Assembly: GCF_042683125.1 (NCBI RefSeq) | Contig: NZ_JBHUIY010000002.1 | Coordinates: 154,864-218,863 of the forward strand | Length of the DNA: 64,000 bases | Direction of reading: 5' to 3' | Source of the DNA: Phaeospirillum tilakii | GTDB taxonomy: Bacteria; Pseudomonadota; Alphaproteobacteria; Rhodospirillales; Magnetospirillaceae | Shown: positions 1 to 7,978 of the stretch, one piece after another | How positions within the stretch are numbered: the stretch's first letter is position 1 | How the letters are laid out: every line of letters starts with the position of its first letter | The notes under the pieces: model-generated | Databases searched by the model: none | What the model was told of the DNA's origin: nothing | Seen by the model: the letters and a program-made list of their open reading frames with translations, nothing else | Position numbers and translations under genes: made by a program

Positions 1-1325
1 AACAGTTCGTTCTCGACCCCAGCATAGCCCGAGGCCATCGAGCGCTTGATGAACAGCACGGTCTTGGCCTTCTCGACCTCGAGGATCGGCATGCCGAAGA
101 TCGGGCTTTTCGGGTCGGACTTGGCGGCCGGGTTGGTGACGTCGTTGGCGCCGATCACGAAGGCCACGTCGGCGGTGCCGAATTCGTGGTTGATCTCTTC
201 CAGTTCGAACACCTCGTCATAGGGGACGTTGGCCTCGGCCAGCAGCACGTTCATGTGCCCAGGCATGCGGCCGGCGACCGGGTGGATGGCGTAGCGGACG
301 TCCACCCCTTCCTTCTTCAGCAGGTCGGCCATTTCGCGCAAGGCGTGCTGGGCCTGGGCCACCGCCATGCCGTAGCCGGGGACGATGATCACCTTCGAGG
401 CGTTCTTCATGATGAAGGCGGCGTCGTCGGCCGAGCCGGCCTTGACCGCGCGGTCGCCCGCCGCCCCGCCCGCCGCGGCACCGCCGGCCACCTCGCCGCC
501 GAAGCCGCCGAGGATGACGTTGATGATCGAGCGGTTCATCCCCTTGCACATGATGTAGGACAGGATCGCGCCGCTCGACCCCACCAGCGCGCCGGTGACG
601 ATCAGCAGCGGGTTGGCGAGGGTGAAGCCGATGCCGGCCGCCGCCCAGCCCGAATACGAGTTCAGCATCGACACCACCACCGGCATGTCGGCCCCGCCGA
701 TCGGCAGGATCAGCAGCAGGCCGAGCGCCAGCGCGACCAGGGTGATGGCGATGAACAGGGTGACCGAGCCGCCGGAGAAGGCGAACAGCACCACCAGCGC
801 CAGTAGCAGGATGCCGAGGCCGGCATTGAGCTTGTGCTGGCCCTTGAAGGTCAGCGGCTTGCCGCTGACCAGCCCCTGGAGCTTGGAGAACGCCACCAGC
901 GAGCCGGTGAAGGTGATCGCGCCGATCGCGGTGCCGAGGCTCATCTCGATCAGCGAGGCGGCCTTGATCCCGCCCGAGGCGGCCAGGATGTTGAAGGCGG
1001 CCGGATCGGACAAGGCGGCGGCGGCGACGCAGACGGCGGCGAGGCCGACCAGCGAGTGGAACGCCGCCACCAGCTGGGGCAGGGCGGTCATCGCGATGCG
1101 GCGGGCGACCAGGGTGCCGATGCCGCCGCCGATCAGGATCCCGAGCGGCACCAGCACCCAGGCGAAATCGGGGGTGAGGATGGTGGTGACGATCGCCACC
1201 GCCATGCCGGCCATGCCCCAGCGGTTGCCGTTCTGCGAGGTTTCCGGGCTGGACAGGCCGCGCAGCGCCATGATGAAGCAGACGGCGGCGGCGAGATAAG
1301 CGAGTTGGGTCAGATTGCTAGCCAC
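1..1325 (-). CDS. pntB: NAD(P) transhydrogenase subunit beta (partial, C-terminus cut by window edge)
   Basis: Beta subunit of the membrane-bound proton-translocating transhydrogenase, which uses the proton-motive force to reduce NADP+ with NADH. It carries membrane helices followed by the NADP-binding domain. The GTG start at 1325 gives MASNLTQLAYLAAA and is preceded by an AGGAGG ribosome site. About 441 codons are present, so compared with the family's roughly 460 residues only the last part of the NADP-binding domain lies outside the window. It lies 12 bases downstream of pntAB in an operon of three. The identification rests on the hydrophobic N-terminus and on operon order after two unmistakable alpha-subunit genes. 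Confidence 0.93.
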   Translation of the reverse strand, partial: MASNLTQLAYLAAAVCFIMALRGLSSPETSQNGNRWGMAGMAVAIVTTILTPDFAWVLVPLGILIGGGIGTLVARRIAMTALPQLVAAFHSLVGLAAVCVAAAALSDPAAFNILAASGGIKAASLIEMSLGTAIGAITFTGSLVAFSKLQGLVSGKPLTFKGQHKLNAGLGILLLALVVLFAFSGGSVTLFIAITLVALALGLLLILPIGGADMPVVVSMLNSYSGWAAAGIGFTLANPLLIVTGALVGSSGAILSYIMCKGMNRSIINVILGGFGGEVAGGAAAGGAAGDRAVKAGSADDAAFIMKNASKVIIVPGYGMAVAQAQHALREMADLLKKEGVDVRYAIHPVAGRMPGHMNVLLAEANVPYDEVFELEEINHEFGTADVAFVIGANDVTNPAAKSDPKSPIFGMPILEVEKAKTVLFIKRSMASGYAGVENEL

Positions 1326-1337
1326 TTGCGCGCCCTC

Positions 1338-1739
1338 CTATTTCTGCTTCTTCTTGAACATGCCGAGCATGCGCTGGGTGACCATGAAGCCGCCGAAGAT
1401 GTTGATCGAGGCCAGGATCACCGCGATGAAGCCGAACAGGCGCGAGGCGGTGTTGTCGGTGGCGGTGGCAATCAGCGCGCCGACCACGATCACCGAGGAA
1501 ATCGCGTTGGTCACCGCCATCAGCGGCGAGTGCAGCGCGGGGGTGACCCGCCACACCACGTAATAGCCGACGAAGCAGGCCAGCACGAACACGGTGAACA
1601 GCGAGACGAAGCCGATGCCGTGATCGCTCATCGCCTGGATCTGGCCGGCCTGGGCCAGCATCTCGGCGGCCTTGAGGTTGAGCTGTTCGGCATCCTGGGC
1701 CAGCTTGGCGGCGGCCCGGACGAGATCGGTGGAGTCCAT
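1338..1739 (-). CDS. pntAB: NAD(P) transhydrogenase subunit alpha 2 (membrane part)
   Basis: Small membrane subunit of the split alpha chain, as found in alphaproteobacteria such as Rhodospirillum rubrum, where the E. coli PntA protein is encoded as two polypeptides. It has 133 residues: an amphipathic N-terminus of about 40 residues, then three hydrophobic helices containing the conserved TPALHSPLMAVTNAIS stretch, and a lysine-rich cytoplasmic end (MFKKKQK). It sits between pntAA (13 bases upstream) and pntB. Together with PntB it forms the proton channel. Confidence 0.95.
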   Translation of the reverse strand: MDSTDLVRAAAKLAQDAEQLNLKAAEMLAQAGQIQAMSDHGIGFVSLFTVFVLACFVGYYVVWRVTPALHSPLMAVTNAISSVIVVGALIATATDNTASRLFGFIAVILASINIFGGFMVTQRMLGMFKKKQK

Positions 1740-1752
1740 GTGGCGAGCCTCC

Positions 1753-2883
1753 TTAGCCGGCCAGAGCGGGGTGAACGACGCGGCCGTCGCGGGTGACGCA
1801 GGTGCCGGCCAGGATTTCGTCGTCCCAGGTGAATTTGAGGGTGTGGCTGTCCTTGTCGACCAGCGGGGTCAGGAAGTTCAGCAGGTTGCGGGCGTACAGC
1901 GCCGAGGCGTCGACCGCGATCCGCGACGGGATGTTGCCGTGGCCGACCAGGGTGACGCCGTGCTTGACCACCACCTTGTCGAATTCCGACAGCGGGCAGT
2001 TGCCGCCGGCCTCGACCGCCAGATCGACGATCACCGAGCCGGGGCGCATCCCCTTGACCATCTCCTCGGTGATCAGCACCGGGGCGGGCTTGCCCGGGAT
2101 CAGCGCGGTGCTGATGGCGATGTCGGTCTTCTTCAGCACCTCGGCGATCTTGTCCGCCTGCTTGCGCTTGTAATCCTCGCCCATCTCCTTGGCGTAGCCG
2201 CCCTTGGTCTCGGCGTCCTTGGCGGCGTCGGCATCGACCTCGACGAACTTGCCGCCCAGGCTCTCGACCTGCTCCTTGACCACCGGGCGGACGTCGAAGG
2301 CATAAACCACGCCGCCGAGGCGCTTGGCGGTGGCGATCGCCTGCAACCCGGCGACGCCGGCGCCGAGGATCAGGAAGCGGGCCGGGGCGACGGTGCCGGC
2401 GGCGGTCATCATCATCGGGATGGCGCGGCCGAAATGCTCGGTGGCGTCGAGCACCGCCTTGTAGCCGGCGAGGCTGGCCTGCGACGACAGGATGTCCATG
2501 CTCTGGGCGCGGGTGATGCGCGGCAGCAGCTCCATCGCGAAGGCGGTGACCTTGCGCGCCGCCAGCGCCTCGATCAACGGGCGGTTGGCGAGCGCGGCCA
2601 GCGCGCCGACCAGCACCGCCCCCTCCTTCAGCAGGCCGACCTCCTCGTCGAGCGGCCGCTGCACCTTCAGCACGATGTCGGCGTCGGCCAGCGCCGAGGC
2701 GGCATCGGCGGCGAGGCTGGCCCCGGCCTCGCGGAACAGATCGTCGGGGATCGCGGCGCCGGCGCCGGCCCCGGTCTCCACCACGACATCGAAGCCCAAG
2801 CCCTTGAACTTCTTGACGGTATCGGGAGACGCGGCGACCCGCGCCTCGCCGGCGCGGCGCTCCTTCGGTATGGCGATCTTCAT
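1753..2883 (-). CDS. pntAA: NAD(P) transhydrogenase subunit alpha 1 (NAD-binding)
   Basis: Soluble NAD(H)-binding domain I of transhydrogenase, related to alanine dehydrogenase. The chosen start is MKIAIPKERR, the usual family N-terminus, preceded by AGAGGA; an in-frame start 14 codons upstream has no such support. The 376-residue protein shows the NAD-binding Rossmann motif GAGVAGLQAIATAKRLG in its middle and the mobile-loop region after it. It is the first gene of pntAA-AB-B. In phototrophs this enzyme supplies NADPH for biosynthesis from the light-driven proton gradient; that role is general knowledge, not shown by the sequence. Confidence 0.95.
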   Translation of the reverse strand: MKIAIPKERRAGEARVAASPDTVKKFKGLGFDVVVETGAGAGAAIPDDLFREAGASLAADAASALADADIVLKVQRPLDEEVGLLKEGAVLVGALAALANRPLIEALAARKVTAFAMELLPRITRAQSMDILSSQASLAGYKAVLDATEHFGRAIPMMMTAAGTVAPARFLILGAGVAGLQAIATAKRLGGVVYAFDVRPVVKEQVESLGGKFVEVDADAAKDAETKGGYAKEMGEDYKRKQADKIAEVLKKTDIAISTALIPGKPAPVLITEEMVKGMRPGSVIVDLAVEAGGNCPLSEFDKVVVKHGVTLVGHGNIPSRIAVDASALYARNLLNFLTPLVDKDSHTLKFTWDDEILAGTCVTRDGRVVHPALAG

Positions 2884-3060
2884 CTGTCCTCTTCCCTTCG
2901 TGTACGGGGCGGAAGCCTCCCGCATGACGCGGCGACAATGCCTTCAAGGGGCCGGTTTGCCAAGCGGGTTCGCGCCGGGGAGCGCACCCGATACTTGTGT
3001 CTTCGCCCTGCCGGCGAAAACCGTCCCCATGCCTCGGTTATAGGGAACCAAAGGAAAACG

Positions 3061-3900
3061 TCAGCGCCGCAGCGCCCCGCCGACCCGGCCGAACAGCAGC
3101 GACAGCAGATAGGCGGCGCCGGCCACCAGCACGATCGCCGGGCCCGAGGGCAGCTCGAAGCGGAACGACAGCACCAGCCCGACATAGCCCGAGGCCAGGG
3201 CGATCAGGCCGGCCAGCCCGATCAGGCCGGGCAGGTGGCGGGCCCACATCCGCGCCGCCGCCGCCGGCAGCATCATCAGCCCGACCGCCATCAGGGTGCC
3301 GAGCGCCTGGAAGCCGGCGACCAGATTGAGCACCACCAACGCGAGGAAGGCGAGGTGGACCAGGGCGCCGGCTCCCCCGGCGGCACGCAGGAAGCCGGGA
3401 TCGAAACATTCCGCCACCAGCGGCCGGTAGAGCAGGGCGAAGCCGGCCAGGGTGACCGAGGCGATCGCCGCGATCAGGGTCAGCGAGGCGGCATCGACCG
3501 CCAGCACCGAGCCGAACAGCACATGCATCAGATCGACCGTGCTGCCGTGGGTCGAGATGATCATCACCCCGAGCGCCAGCGAGATCAGGTAGAAGGCGGC
3601 GAAATTGGCATCCTCGCGCAGCGCGGTCAGCCGGGTGGCGAGGCCGGACAGCACCGCCACCGCCATCCCGGCCACCAGCCCGCCCAGCCCCATCGCCGGC
3701 AAGGCGAGCCCGCCGAGCAGGAAGCCGACCGCCGCCCCCGGCAGCACGGCGTGGCTGAGGGCGTCGCCGAGCAGGCTCATCCGCCGCAGCAGCAGGAACA
3801 CCCCCACCGGGGCGCAGCCGACCGACAAGGCGAGGCAGGCGACCAGGGCGCGGCGCATGAAGGCGTAATCGGCGAACGGGGCGATCCACAGATCATACAT
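3061..3900 (-). CDS. znuB: Zinc ABC transporter permease
   Basis: Inner-membrane permease of the metal ABC-3 family (ZnuB/TroC/MntB type), 279 residues with about seven to eight hydrophobic helices. The N-terminal segment RRMSLLGDALSHAVLPG, with its conserved DALSHA, is characteristic of the family. It overlaps the end of znuC by eight bases, so the two are co-translated. No solute-binding protein is adjacent; the likely partner is znuA at 58.96 kb, which shares a Zur-like operator core. Zinc specificity is inferred from that operator and from the ZevAB genes beside znuA; manganese cannot be excluded on sequence alone. Confidence 0.9.
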   Translation of the reverse strand: MYDLWIAPFADYAFMRRALVACLALSVGCAPVGVFLLLRRMSLLGDALSHAVLPGAAVGFLLGGLALPAMGLGGLVAGMAVAVLSGLATRLTALREDANFAAFYLISLALGVMIISTHGSTVDLMHVLFGSVLAVDAASLTLIAAIASVTLAGFALLYRPLVAECFDPGFLRAAGGAGALVHLAFLALVVLNLVAGFQALGTLMAVGLMMLPAAAARMWARHLPGLIGLAGLIALASGYVGLVLSFRFELPSGPAIVLVAGAAYLLSLLFGRVGGALRR

Positions 3901-4561
3901 CGGCGGCCTCGCGGCGCGGCAGCACGGTGGCGGTCGGTCCCCAGGCGATGGTGTCGCCGCCCAGGCGCAGGGTGTGGGGGAAGGCGCGCCGGACCAGATC
4001 GAGATCGTGCGACACCGCGATCACCGTCCGTCCGGCCTCGGCCCAGCCGTGCAGGATCGCCATCAGGTCGGCGGTGGTGGCGGCGTCGATCGCGGCGAAC
4101 GGCTCGTCGAGCAGGATCACCGCGCCATCCTCGATCATCAGCCGGGCGAAGCGGGCGCGCTGGCGCTGGCCCAGGCTGAGGGCGCCGATCAGCCGCCGCT
4201 CCGCTCCGGCCAGCCCGACCGCCGCCAGCGCCCGTTCGGCGTCCGCCCGCTGCCCCGGCCCGATCGCGGCGAAGGCGCCGCATTGGCGCCAGTGGCCGAG
4301 CAGCACCAGGTCGAGCACCGTCAGCGGAAAACCGGGATCGAATTCGGCCTGCTGCGGCAGGTAGGCGACGGTGCCGTCGGCCACCACCCGCCCGGCCAGC
4401 GGCGGCAGCAGCCCGGCCAGCCCTTTCAGCAGGGTGCTCTTGCCGGCGCCGTTGGGGCCGACCACCGCCGTCAGCGCCGCCGGGGCGAAGGCGCCGTCGA
4501 GGCCGCGCAGCACCGGGGTGGCGCCGTAGCCGAGGGTCAGGGACTCGACCCGCAAGGTCAC
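3893..4561 (-). CDS. znuC: Zinc ABC transporter ATP-binding protein
   Basis: Cytoplasmic ATPase of the zinc importer, 222 residues from a GTG start (VTLRVESL). It shows Walker A GPNGAGKS, the signature LSLGQRQRAR, Walker B VILLDEPFAAID and the switch histidine in AVSHDLD. The GTG overlaps the stop of a 45-codon upstream frame in a GTGA junction, implying translational coupling, and there is no strong ribosome site of its own. A longer in-frame extension to 4726 exists but has no family resemblance and covers the small frame. It pairs with znuB downstream. Confidence 0.9.
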   Translation of the reverse strand: MTLRVESLTLGYGATPVLRGLDGAFAPAALTAVVGPNGAGKSTLLKGLAGLLPPLAGRVVADGTVAYLPQQAEFDPGFPLTVLDLVLLGHWRQCGAFAAIGPGQRADAERALAAVGLAGAERRLIGALSLGQRQRARFARLMIEDGAVILLDEPFAAIDAATTADLMAILHGWAEAGRTVIAVSHDLDLVRRAFPHTLRLGGDTIAWGPTATVLPRREAADV

Positions 4562-4695
4562 GGCACCACACTCCCCCACCAGCCGGCGGCCCAGCCGACC
4601 GCCGCCCACAGCGGCAGCAGGATCAGGACGGCGAGGGCGAAACGGGCCAGGGCGCTCCAGGCCAGCAGGGGAGGCAACGGAAACAGGGAGGGCAT
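4558..4695 (-). CDS. Small single-helix membrane peptide upstream of znuC
   Basis: A 45-codon frame, MPSLFPLPPLLAW at its start, with one strong hydrophobic segment at about residues 15-40 rich in Leu, Ala and Trp, ending GWWGSVVP. Its TGA overlaps the GTG of znuC in a GTGA junction, the same arrangement used between real genes elsewhere in this window. It begins about 35 bases downstream of the Zur-like palindrome, so it would be the first translated product of the zinc operon. I do not recognise a family. It could be a transporter accessory peptide or only a device for coupling translation. Confidence 0.5.
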   Translation of the reverse strand: MPSLFPLPPLLAWSALARFALAVLILLPLWAAVGWAAGWWGSVVP

Positions 4696-4724
4696 CGGGG
4701 GGCAATCCGGATCGGCAACCGAAC

Positions 4725-4745
4725 ACGGATGTTATAACATATCAT
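4725..4745. promoter_or_regulatory. Zur-like operator between znuC operon and Tat protein gene
   Basis: Perfect 12-bp palindrome ATGTTATAACAT (4729-4740) in an AT-rich island, resembling the core of known Zur boxes. It lies between two divergent genes. The same GTTATAAC core occurs ahead of znuA at 58.9 kb. Confidence 0.65.
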
Positions 4746-4839
4746 TTCGGCACCAACGGCAAGGCGGGATCGTCTTGACAAGGCGGCGGCGGCGGTTCCA
4801 CCCTGGCCGCCTCATCCTCTCCCCAGGGAGTTGCCGTCG

Positions 4840-5124
4840 ATGGATCGCCGCACTTTTCTGCGTCTGGGCGCCCTGGCCGGGCTGGGCTGCGTCGCCGGCG
4901 CCGCTCCGGCCGCCGCGTTCCAGCAGATCGATTGCGAGGAGAGCGGCAGCGCCGACCCGGCCTGCCGCCGGCTCGACGAGCACCAGAACCGCTTGCGCCA
5001 GCTTGACGCCACGCTGGCCGAACGCGGGGTCAGCGATCCCGAACAGCGCCGCCAGATCCTCGCCGCCGCCACCTGCCCGGTGTGCGGAATGCCGCTGATC
5101 GGTTCCGGTTCCGGCGCGTTCTAG
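4840..5124 (+). CDS. Small Tat-exported cysteine protein, unknown function
   Basis: A 94-residue protein starting MDRRTFLRLGALAG, a clear twin-arginine signal followed by a hydrophobic stretch and an AAA-type cleavage site near residue 27, so it is predicted to be periplasmic. The ATG at 4840 has a GGGAG ribosome site; an upstream TTG is less likely. The mature part holds a Cys pair near the front (DCEE and PACRR), a helical charged middle and a C-terminal CPVCGMP motif, suggesting metal or redox chemistry. It is divergent from the znuC operon across a Zur-like palindrome. I do not recognise the family; periplasmic zinc handling is inference from context. Confidence 0.7.
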   Translation: MDRRTFLRLGALAGLGCVAGAAPAAAFQQIDCEESGSADPACRRLDEHQNRLRQLDATLAERGVSDPEQRRQILAAATCPVCGMPLIGSGSGAF

Positions 5125-5134
5125 AAAAGCTTTT

Positions 5135-5257
5135 GTTGGGCTATCGCCCAAGCCCATTTGGGGCGATGCCCCAAACCCCCTTTGATTCTATTTATAAAAA
5201 CAGGGGAGGTCTGGAGGCATCAGCCTCCAGGCGGGGTGCGGGGCGGCAGCCCCGCAG
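5135..5257 (+). repeat. Dispersed intergenic repeat, family A, copy 1
   Basis: Starts with nested hairpins (TTGGGC..GCCCAA, then TTTGGGGC..GCCCCAAA), continues through CCCCCTTTGATT and an AT-rich TATTTATAAAAACAGG stretch, then a GGAGG-C..GCCTCC hairpin and a GCGGGG..CCCCGC hairpin. A near-identical copy lies at 34737-34857. The 3' module alone occurs inverted at about 43985-44050 and 50218-50272. No coding capacity is evident. Confidence 0.85.
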
Positions 5258-5282
5258 GGGGCGATGGAAAGACCTCTCCGAG

Positions 5283-5372
5283 AAAAGCGGGCTCCGCCCG
5301 CACCCGTTTCTTCCCAAGGGGATCCAAGGGCCCCCGGCCCTTGGCGGGTGCAGGGCAGAGCCCTGCCTACCG
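5283..5372 (+). repeat. Dispersed GC-rich repeat, family B, copy 1
   Basis: Begins GCGGGCTCCGCCCGCACCCG and ends with a CCAAGGGC..GCCCTTGG hairpin and CGGGTGCAGGGCAGAGCCC. Related elements occur at 24.69, 29.40, 50.28, 51.92, 56.12, 58.72 and 63.07 kb. It abuts the stop of crtB and its hairpins could help end transcription of that minus-strand arm. Confidence 0.75.
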
Positions 5373-6449
5373 TCAGGCCCGCTGACGGAGGCGGTCGCGG
5401 CGTTCGAGTTCCTCGAACAAATCGAGCACCCAGATCACCCGGTCGGTGAAGCTCCACCAGCGGATCGGCGGACGGATCTTGCCGCGCGAGGCCTCGGGCC
5501 AGTCGGGGGCGGCGGCGACGGCATCGACCAGGAACTTGGCCTCGGCCAGCGGCGGCGCCACCAGCCGGCGGGTCGGGATGAAGTCGGAGATCGCCAGCCG
5601 GGTCACCATCAGCCACAGCTTGTGGTAGAGGGGGACCACCGCGCGCGAGGTGACCGAATCATAGCCCTGGCGCCGCACCTTGTGGCCGATCTCGGCATAG
5701 AGGAAGCGGGCGGCGTGGATCGCGCCGCGGCAGGCGGGGGGCAGGGCGGCGATGCCGGCTTCCGACCGCTCGTAGAGGGCGTCGGCCTCCTTCAGCAGCC
5801 GCTTGATCACCCGGCCGAGCGCCTTGTCGAACTTGGGATCCTTCAGCCACGCGTCGGGGTCGATCCCCTCCTCGCGCATCCAGGACAGCGGCAGGTAGAT
5901 CCGGCCGTTGCGGGCGTCCTCGCCGACGTCGCGGGCGATGTTGGTGAACTGCATCGCGATGCCGAGGTCGCAGGCGCGCGCCAGCGCCTCGGGGTCGCGC
6001 ACCCCCATCAGCATCGTCATCATCGCCCCGACCGTGCCGGCGACGCGGGCGCCGTAGGCGGTGACCCCGGACAAATCGTCGTAGCGGCGGCCGAGGCCGT
6101 CCCACTCGAACCCCTCGATCAGCGCCGCCGGCAGTTCCTTGGGGATGCCGTAGAACGCCACCACCTGGGCGAATTCGCGGTCGGCGGCGATCGGGGCCGG
6201 GTTGCCGGCATAGATCCGGTCGAGCCGGTCGCGCAGCCCGTCGAGCGCGGCCAGCCCGCCGCCCTCGCCATCGACCGCGTCATCGGCGAGACGGCAGAAG
6301 GCGTAGAGCGCGGTGGCCGGCTTGCACACCGAATTCGGCAGCAGCAGCGAGGCGGCGAAGAAGGATTTCGAGCCGCCCTTCATCAGGGCGCGGCATTCGG
6401 CGAAATCCGCCTCGGACGAGGTGGGGCGGTCAGACGAGGGCGTTGGCAT
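5373..6449 (-). CDS. crtB: Phytoene synthase
   Basis: Condenses two geranylgeranyl diphosphates to phytoene, the first committed step of carotenoid synthesis. The 358-residue protein carries the two Asp-rich magnesium-diphosphate motifs of squalene/phytoene synthases: DDAVD at 56-60, and DVGED within FTNIARDVGED at about 180. The chosen ATG (MPTPSSDRP) lies inside the last codons of crtI, so the genes overlap by 20 bases and are co-translated; a start six codons earlier is possible. It is the last gene of the minus-strand arm bchG - pucC-like - bchP - crtI - crtB. Confidence 0.96.
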   Translation of the reverse strand: MPTPSSDRPTSSEADFAECRALMKGGSKSFFAASLLLPNSVCKPATALYAFCRLADDAVDGEGGGLAALDGLRDRLDRIYAGNPAPIAADREFAQVVAFYGIPKELPAALIEGFEWDGLGRRYDDLSGVTAYGARVAGTVGAMMTMLMGVRDPEALARACDLGIAMQFTNIARDVGEDARNGRIYLPLSWMREEGIDPDAWLKDPKFDKALGRVIKRLLKEADALYERSEAGIAALPPACRGAIHAARFLYAEIGHKVRRQGYDSVTSRAVVPLYHKLWLMVTRLAISDFIPTRRLVAPPLAEAKFLVDAVAAAPDWPEASRGKIRPPIRWWSFTDRVIWVLDLFEELERRDRLRQRA

Positions 6450-7956
6450 CGGGCACCAGACGGTCAATCACCTGAGCGGAGGACAGCACGCCGGGCATGC
6501 CGGCGCCGGGATGGGTCCCGGCCCCGACCAGATAGAGCCGGTCGATGTCTTCGCTGCGGTTGTTGGGACGGAACCAGGCGCTTTGCAGCAGGATCGGCTG
6601 GGGGCCGAAGGCGGCGCCACGGAAGGATTGCAGCCGGTCGCGGAAGTCGAGCGGGGTGGTCATGCGCGAGCTGACCACGTTGGCCTCGAGATCCGGCAGC
6701 ACGGTGCGCGACAGATAGGCGGCGATGCGCTGGCGGTAGGGTTCGGCCGCGCTGGCCCAGTCGGTGTCGCCCTGAAGGTTGGGCACCGGCGACAGCACAT
6801 AGAAGGAATCGCAGCCGGCCGGGGCCATCGACGGGTCGGTGGCGGTCGGGCGGTAGAGATAGAGGCTGAAATCCTCGGCCAGTACCTTCTTGTCGAAGAT
6901 GTCGTGCAGCAGGCCGCGATAGCGCGGGCCGAGCAGGATGGTGTGGTGGGCGACGTCGTCATAGCGGCGCTTGGTGCCGAAATACCACACGAACAGGCTC
7001 ATCGAGCTGGTGGTCTGCTCGATCCGCGAATCGGTCCAGCGGAAGCGGGTTTCGTCCGCCAGCAGGGTGTTGTAGGTGGTGGCGGAATCGGCGTTGGAGA
7101 TCACGATGTCGGCGGCGATCTCCTCGCCCGATTCCAGCCGGACGCCGACGGCGCGGCCGTTCTCGACCAGGATGCGGCGGACCCCGCTCTTGTAACGGAT
7201 CTGGTTGCCCTGGCCCTCGATCAGCCCGACCAGCCCCTTGACCAGCGAGCCGGTGCCGCCCATCGCGAAATGCACCCCCCAGCGCTGCTCCAGATAGGAG
7301 ATCAGGCTGTAGACCGAGGTCACCGAGTAGGGGTTGCCGCCGATCAGCAGGGGATGGAAATTGAAGACGATCCTGAGCGCCTCGTCGGACAGGTAGCGTT
7401 CGGTGAACTGGACCACGCTGAGATAGGAGCGATGGCGGATCATCGCTGGCGCCACCTTCAGCATGTCGGTCACCGAGGAGAACGGCATCGAGGACAGCTT
7501 TTCGAACCCGACCTTGTAGACCCCCTCGCTCGCCTTGAGGAAGCGGTCGTAGCCGTCGAGATCCTTCGGGCTGAACCGGGCGATCTCCTCCCGCACCCGG
7601 TCGCGTCCGCCGCGGTAATTGAACACCCGGCCGTCATCGAAACGGACCTGATAGAACGGGTCCATCAGCCGCAGGTCGATGTCGTCCGACATCTTCCTGC
7701 CGCACAGTTCCCACAGTTCCTCGAACAGGAACGGGGCGGTGATGATGGTCGGGCCGGCATCGAAGGTGAAGCCGTCCTGGCGGAAGACGTAACCGCGCCC
7801 TCCGGCAGCGTCGAGCCGCTCCAGCACGGTGACGCGGTAGCCCCGCGCCCCCAGCCGGATCGCGGCGGCGAGACCGCCATAGCCGGCGCCGATCACCACC
7901 GCATGCGGGCGCCGATCGTCACCGGAGGGGAGGGTATCACGCTGCACGAAGGTCAC
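6430..7956 (-). CDS. crtI: Phytoene desaturase
   Basis: FAD-dependent desaturase that introduces double bonds into phytoene towards neurosporene or lycopene. The 508-residue protein has the N-terminal dinucleotide fold VVIGAGYGGLAAAIRLGARG with the following ERLDAAGGRGYVF segment, and the C-terminal FAD/substrate motif YLVGAGTHPGAGMPGVLSSA typical of bacterial CrtI. It starts at a GTG preceded by GGAG; 22 bases separate it from bchP upstream, and it overlaps crtB. The number of desaturation steps, and so the carotenoid series, cannot be read from the sequence. Confidence 0.96.
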   Translation of the reverse strand: MTFVQRDTLPSGDDRRPHAVVIGAGYGGLAAAIRLGARGYRVTVLERLDAAGGRGYVFRQDGFTFDAGPTIITAPFLFEELWELCGRKMSDDIDLRLMDPFYQVRFDDGRVFNYRGGRDRVREEIARFSPKDLDGYDRFLKASEGVYKVGFEKLSSMPFSSVTDMLKVAPAMIRHRSYLSVVQFTERYLSDEALRIVFNFHPLLIGGNPYSVTSVYSLISYLEQRWGVHFAMGGTGSLVKGLVGLIEGQGNQIRYKSGVRRILVENGRAVGVRLESGEEIAADIVISNADSATTYNTLLADETRFRWTDSRIEQTTSSMSLFVWYFGTKRRYDDVAHHTILLGPRYRGLLHDIFDKKVLAEDFSLYLYRPTATDPSMAPAGCDSFYVLSPVPNLQGDTDWASAAEPYRQRIAAYLSRTVLPDLEANVVSSRMTTPLDFRDRLQSFRGAAFGPQPILLQSAWFRPNNRSEDIDRLYLVGAGTHPGAGMPGVLSSAQVIDRLVPDANALV

Positions 7957-7978
7957 GGGGGTCTCCGATCTTTTCAGT

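Noticed and set aside
1672..4179. 835-codon plus-strand open frame antisense to pntAA and znuB
   Set aside because: Composition is Arg/Gln/Asp/Gly-rich, with no domain; it mirrors well-identified genes on the other strand and reflects high GC at codon third positions.
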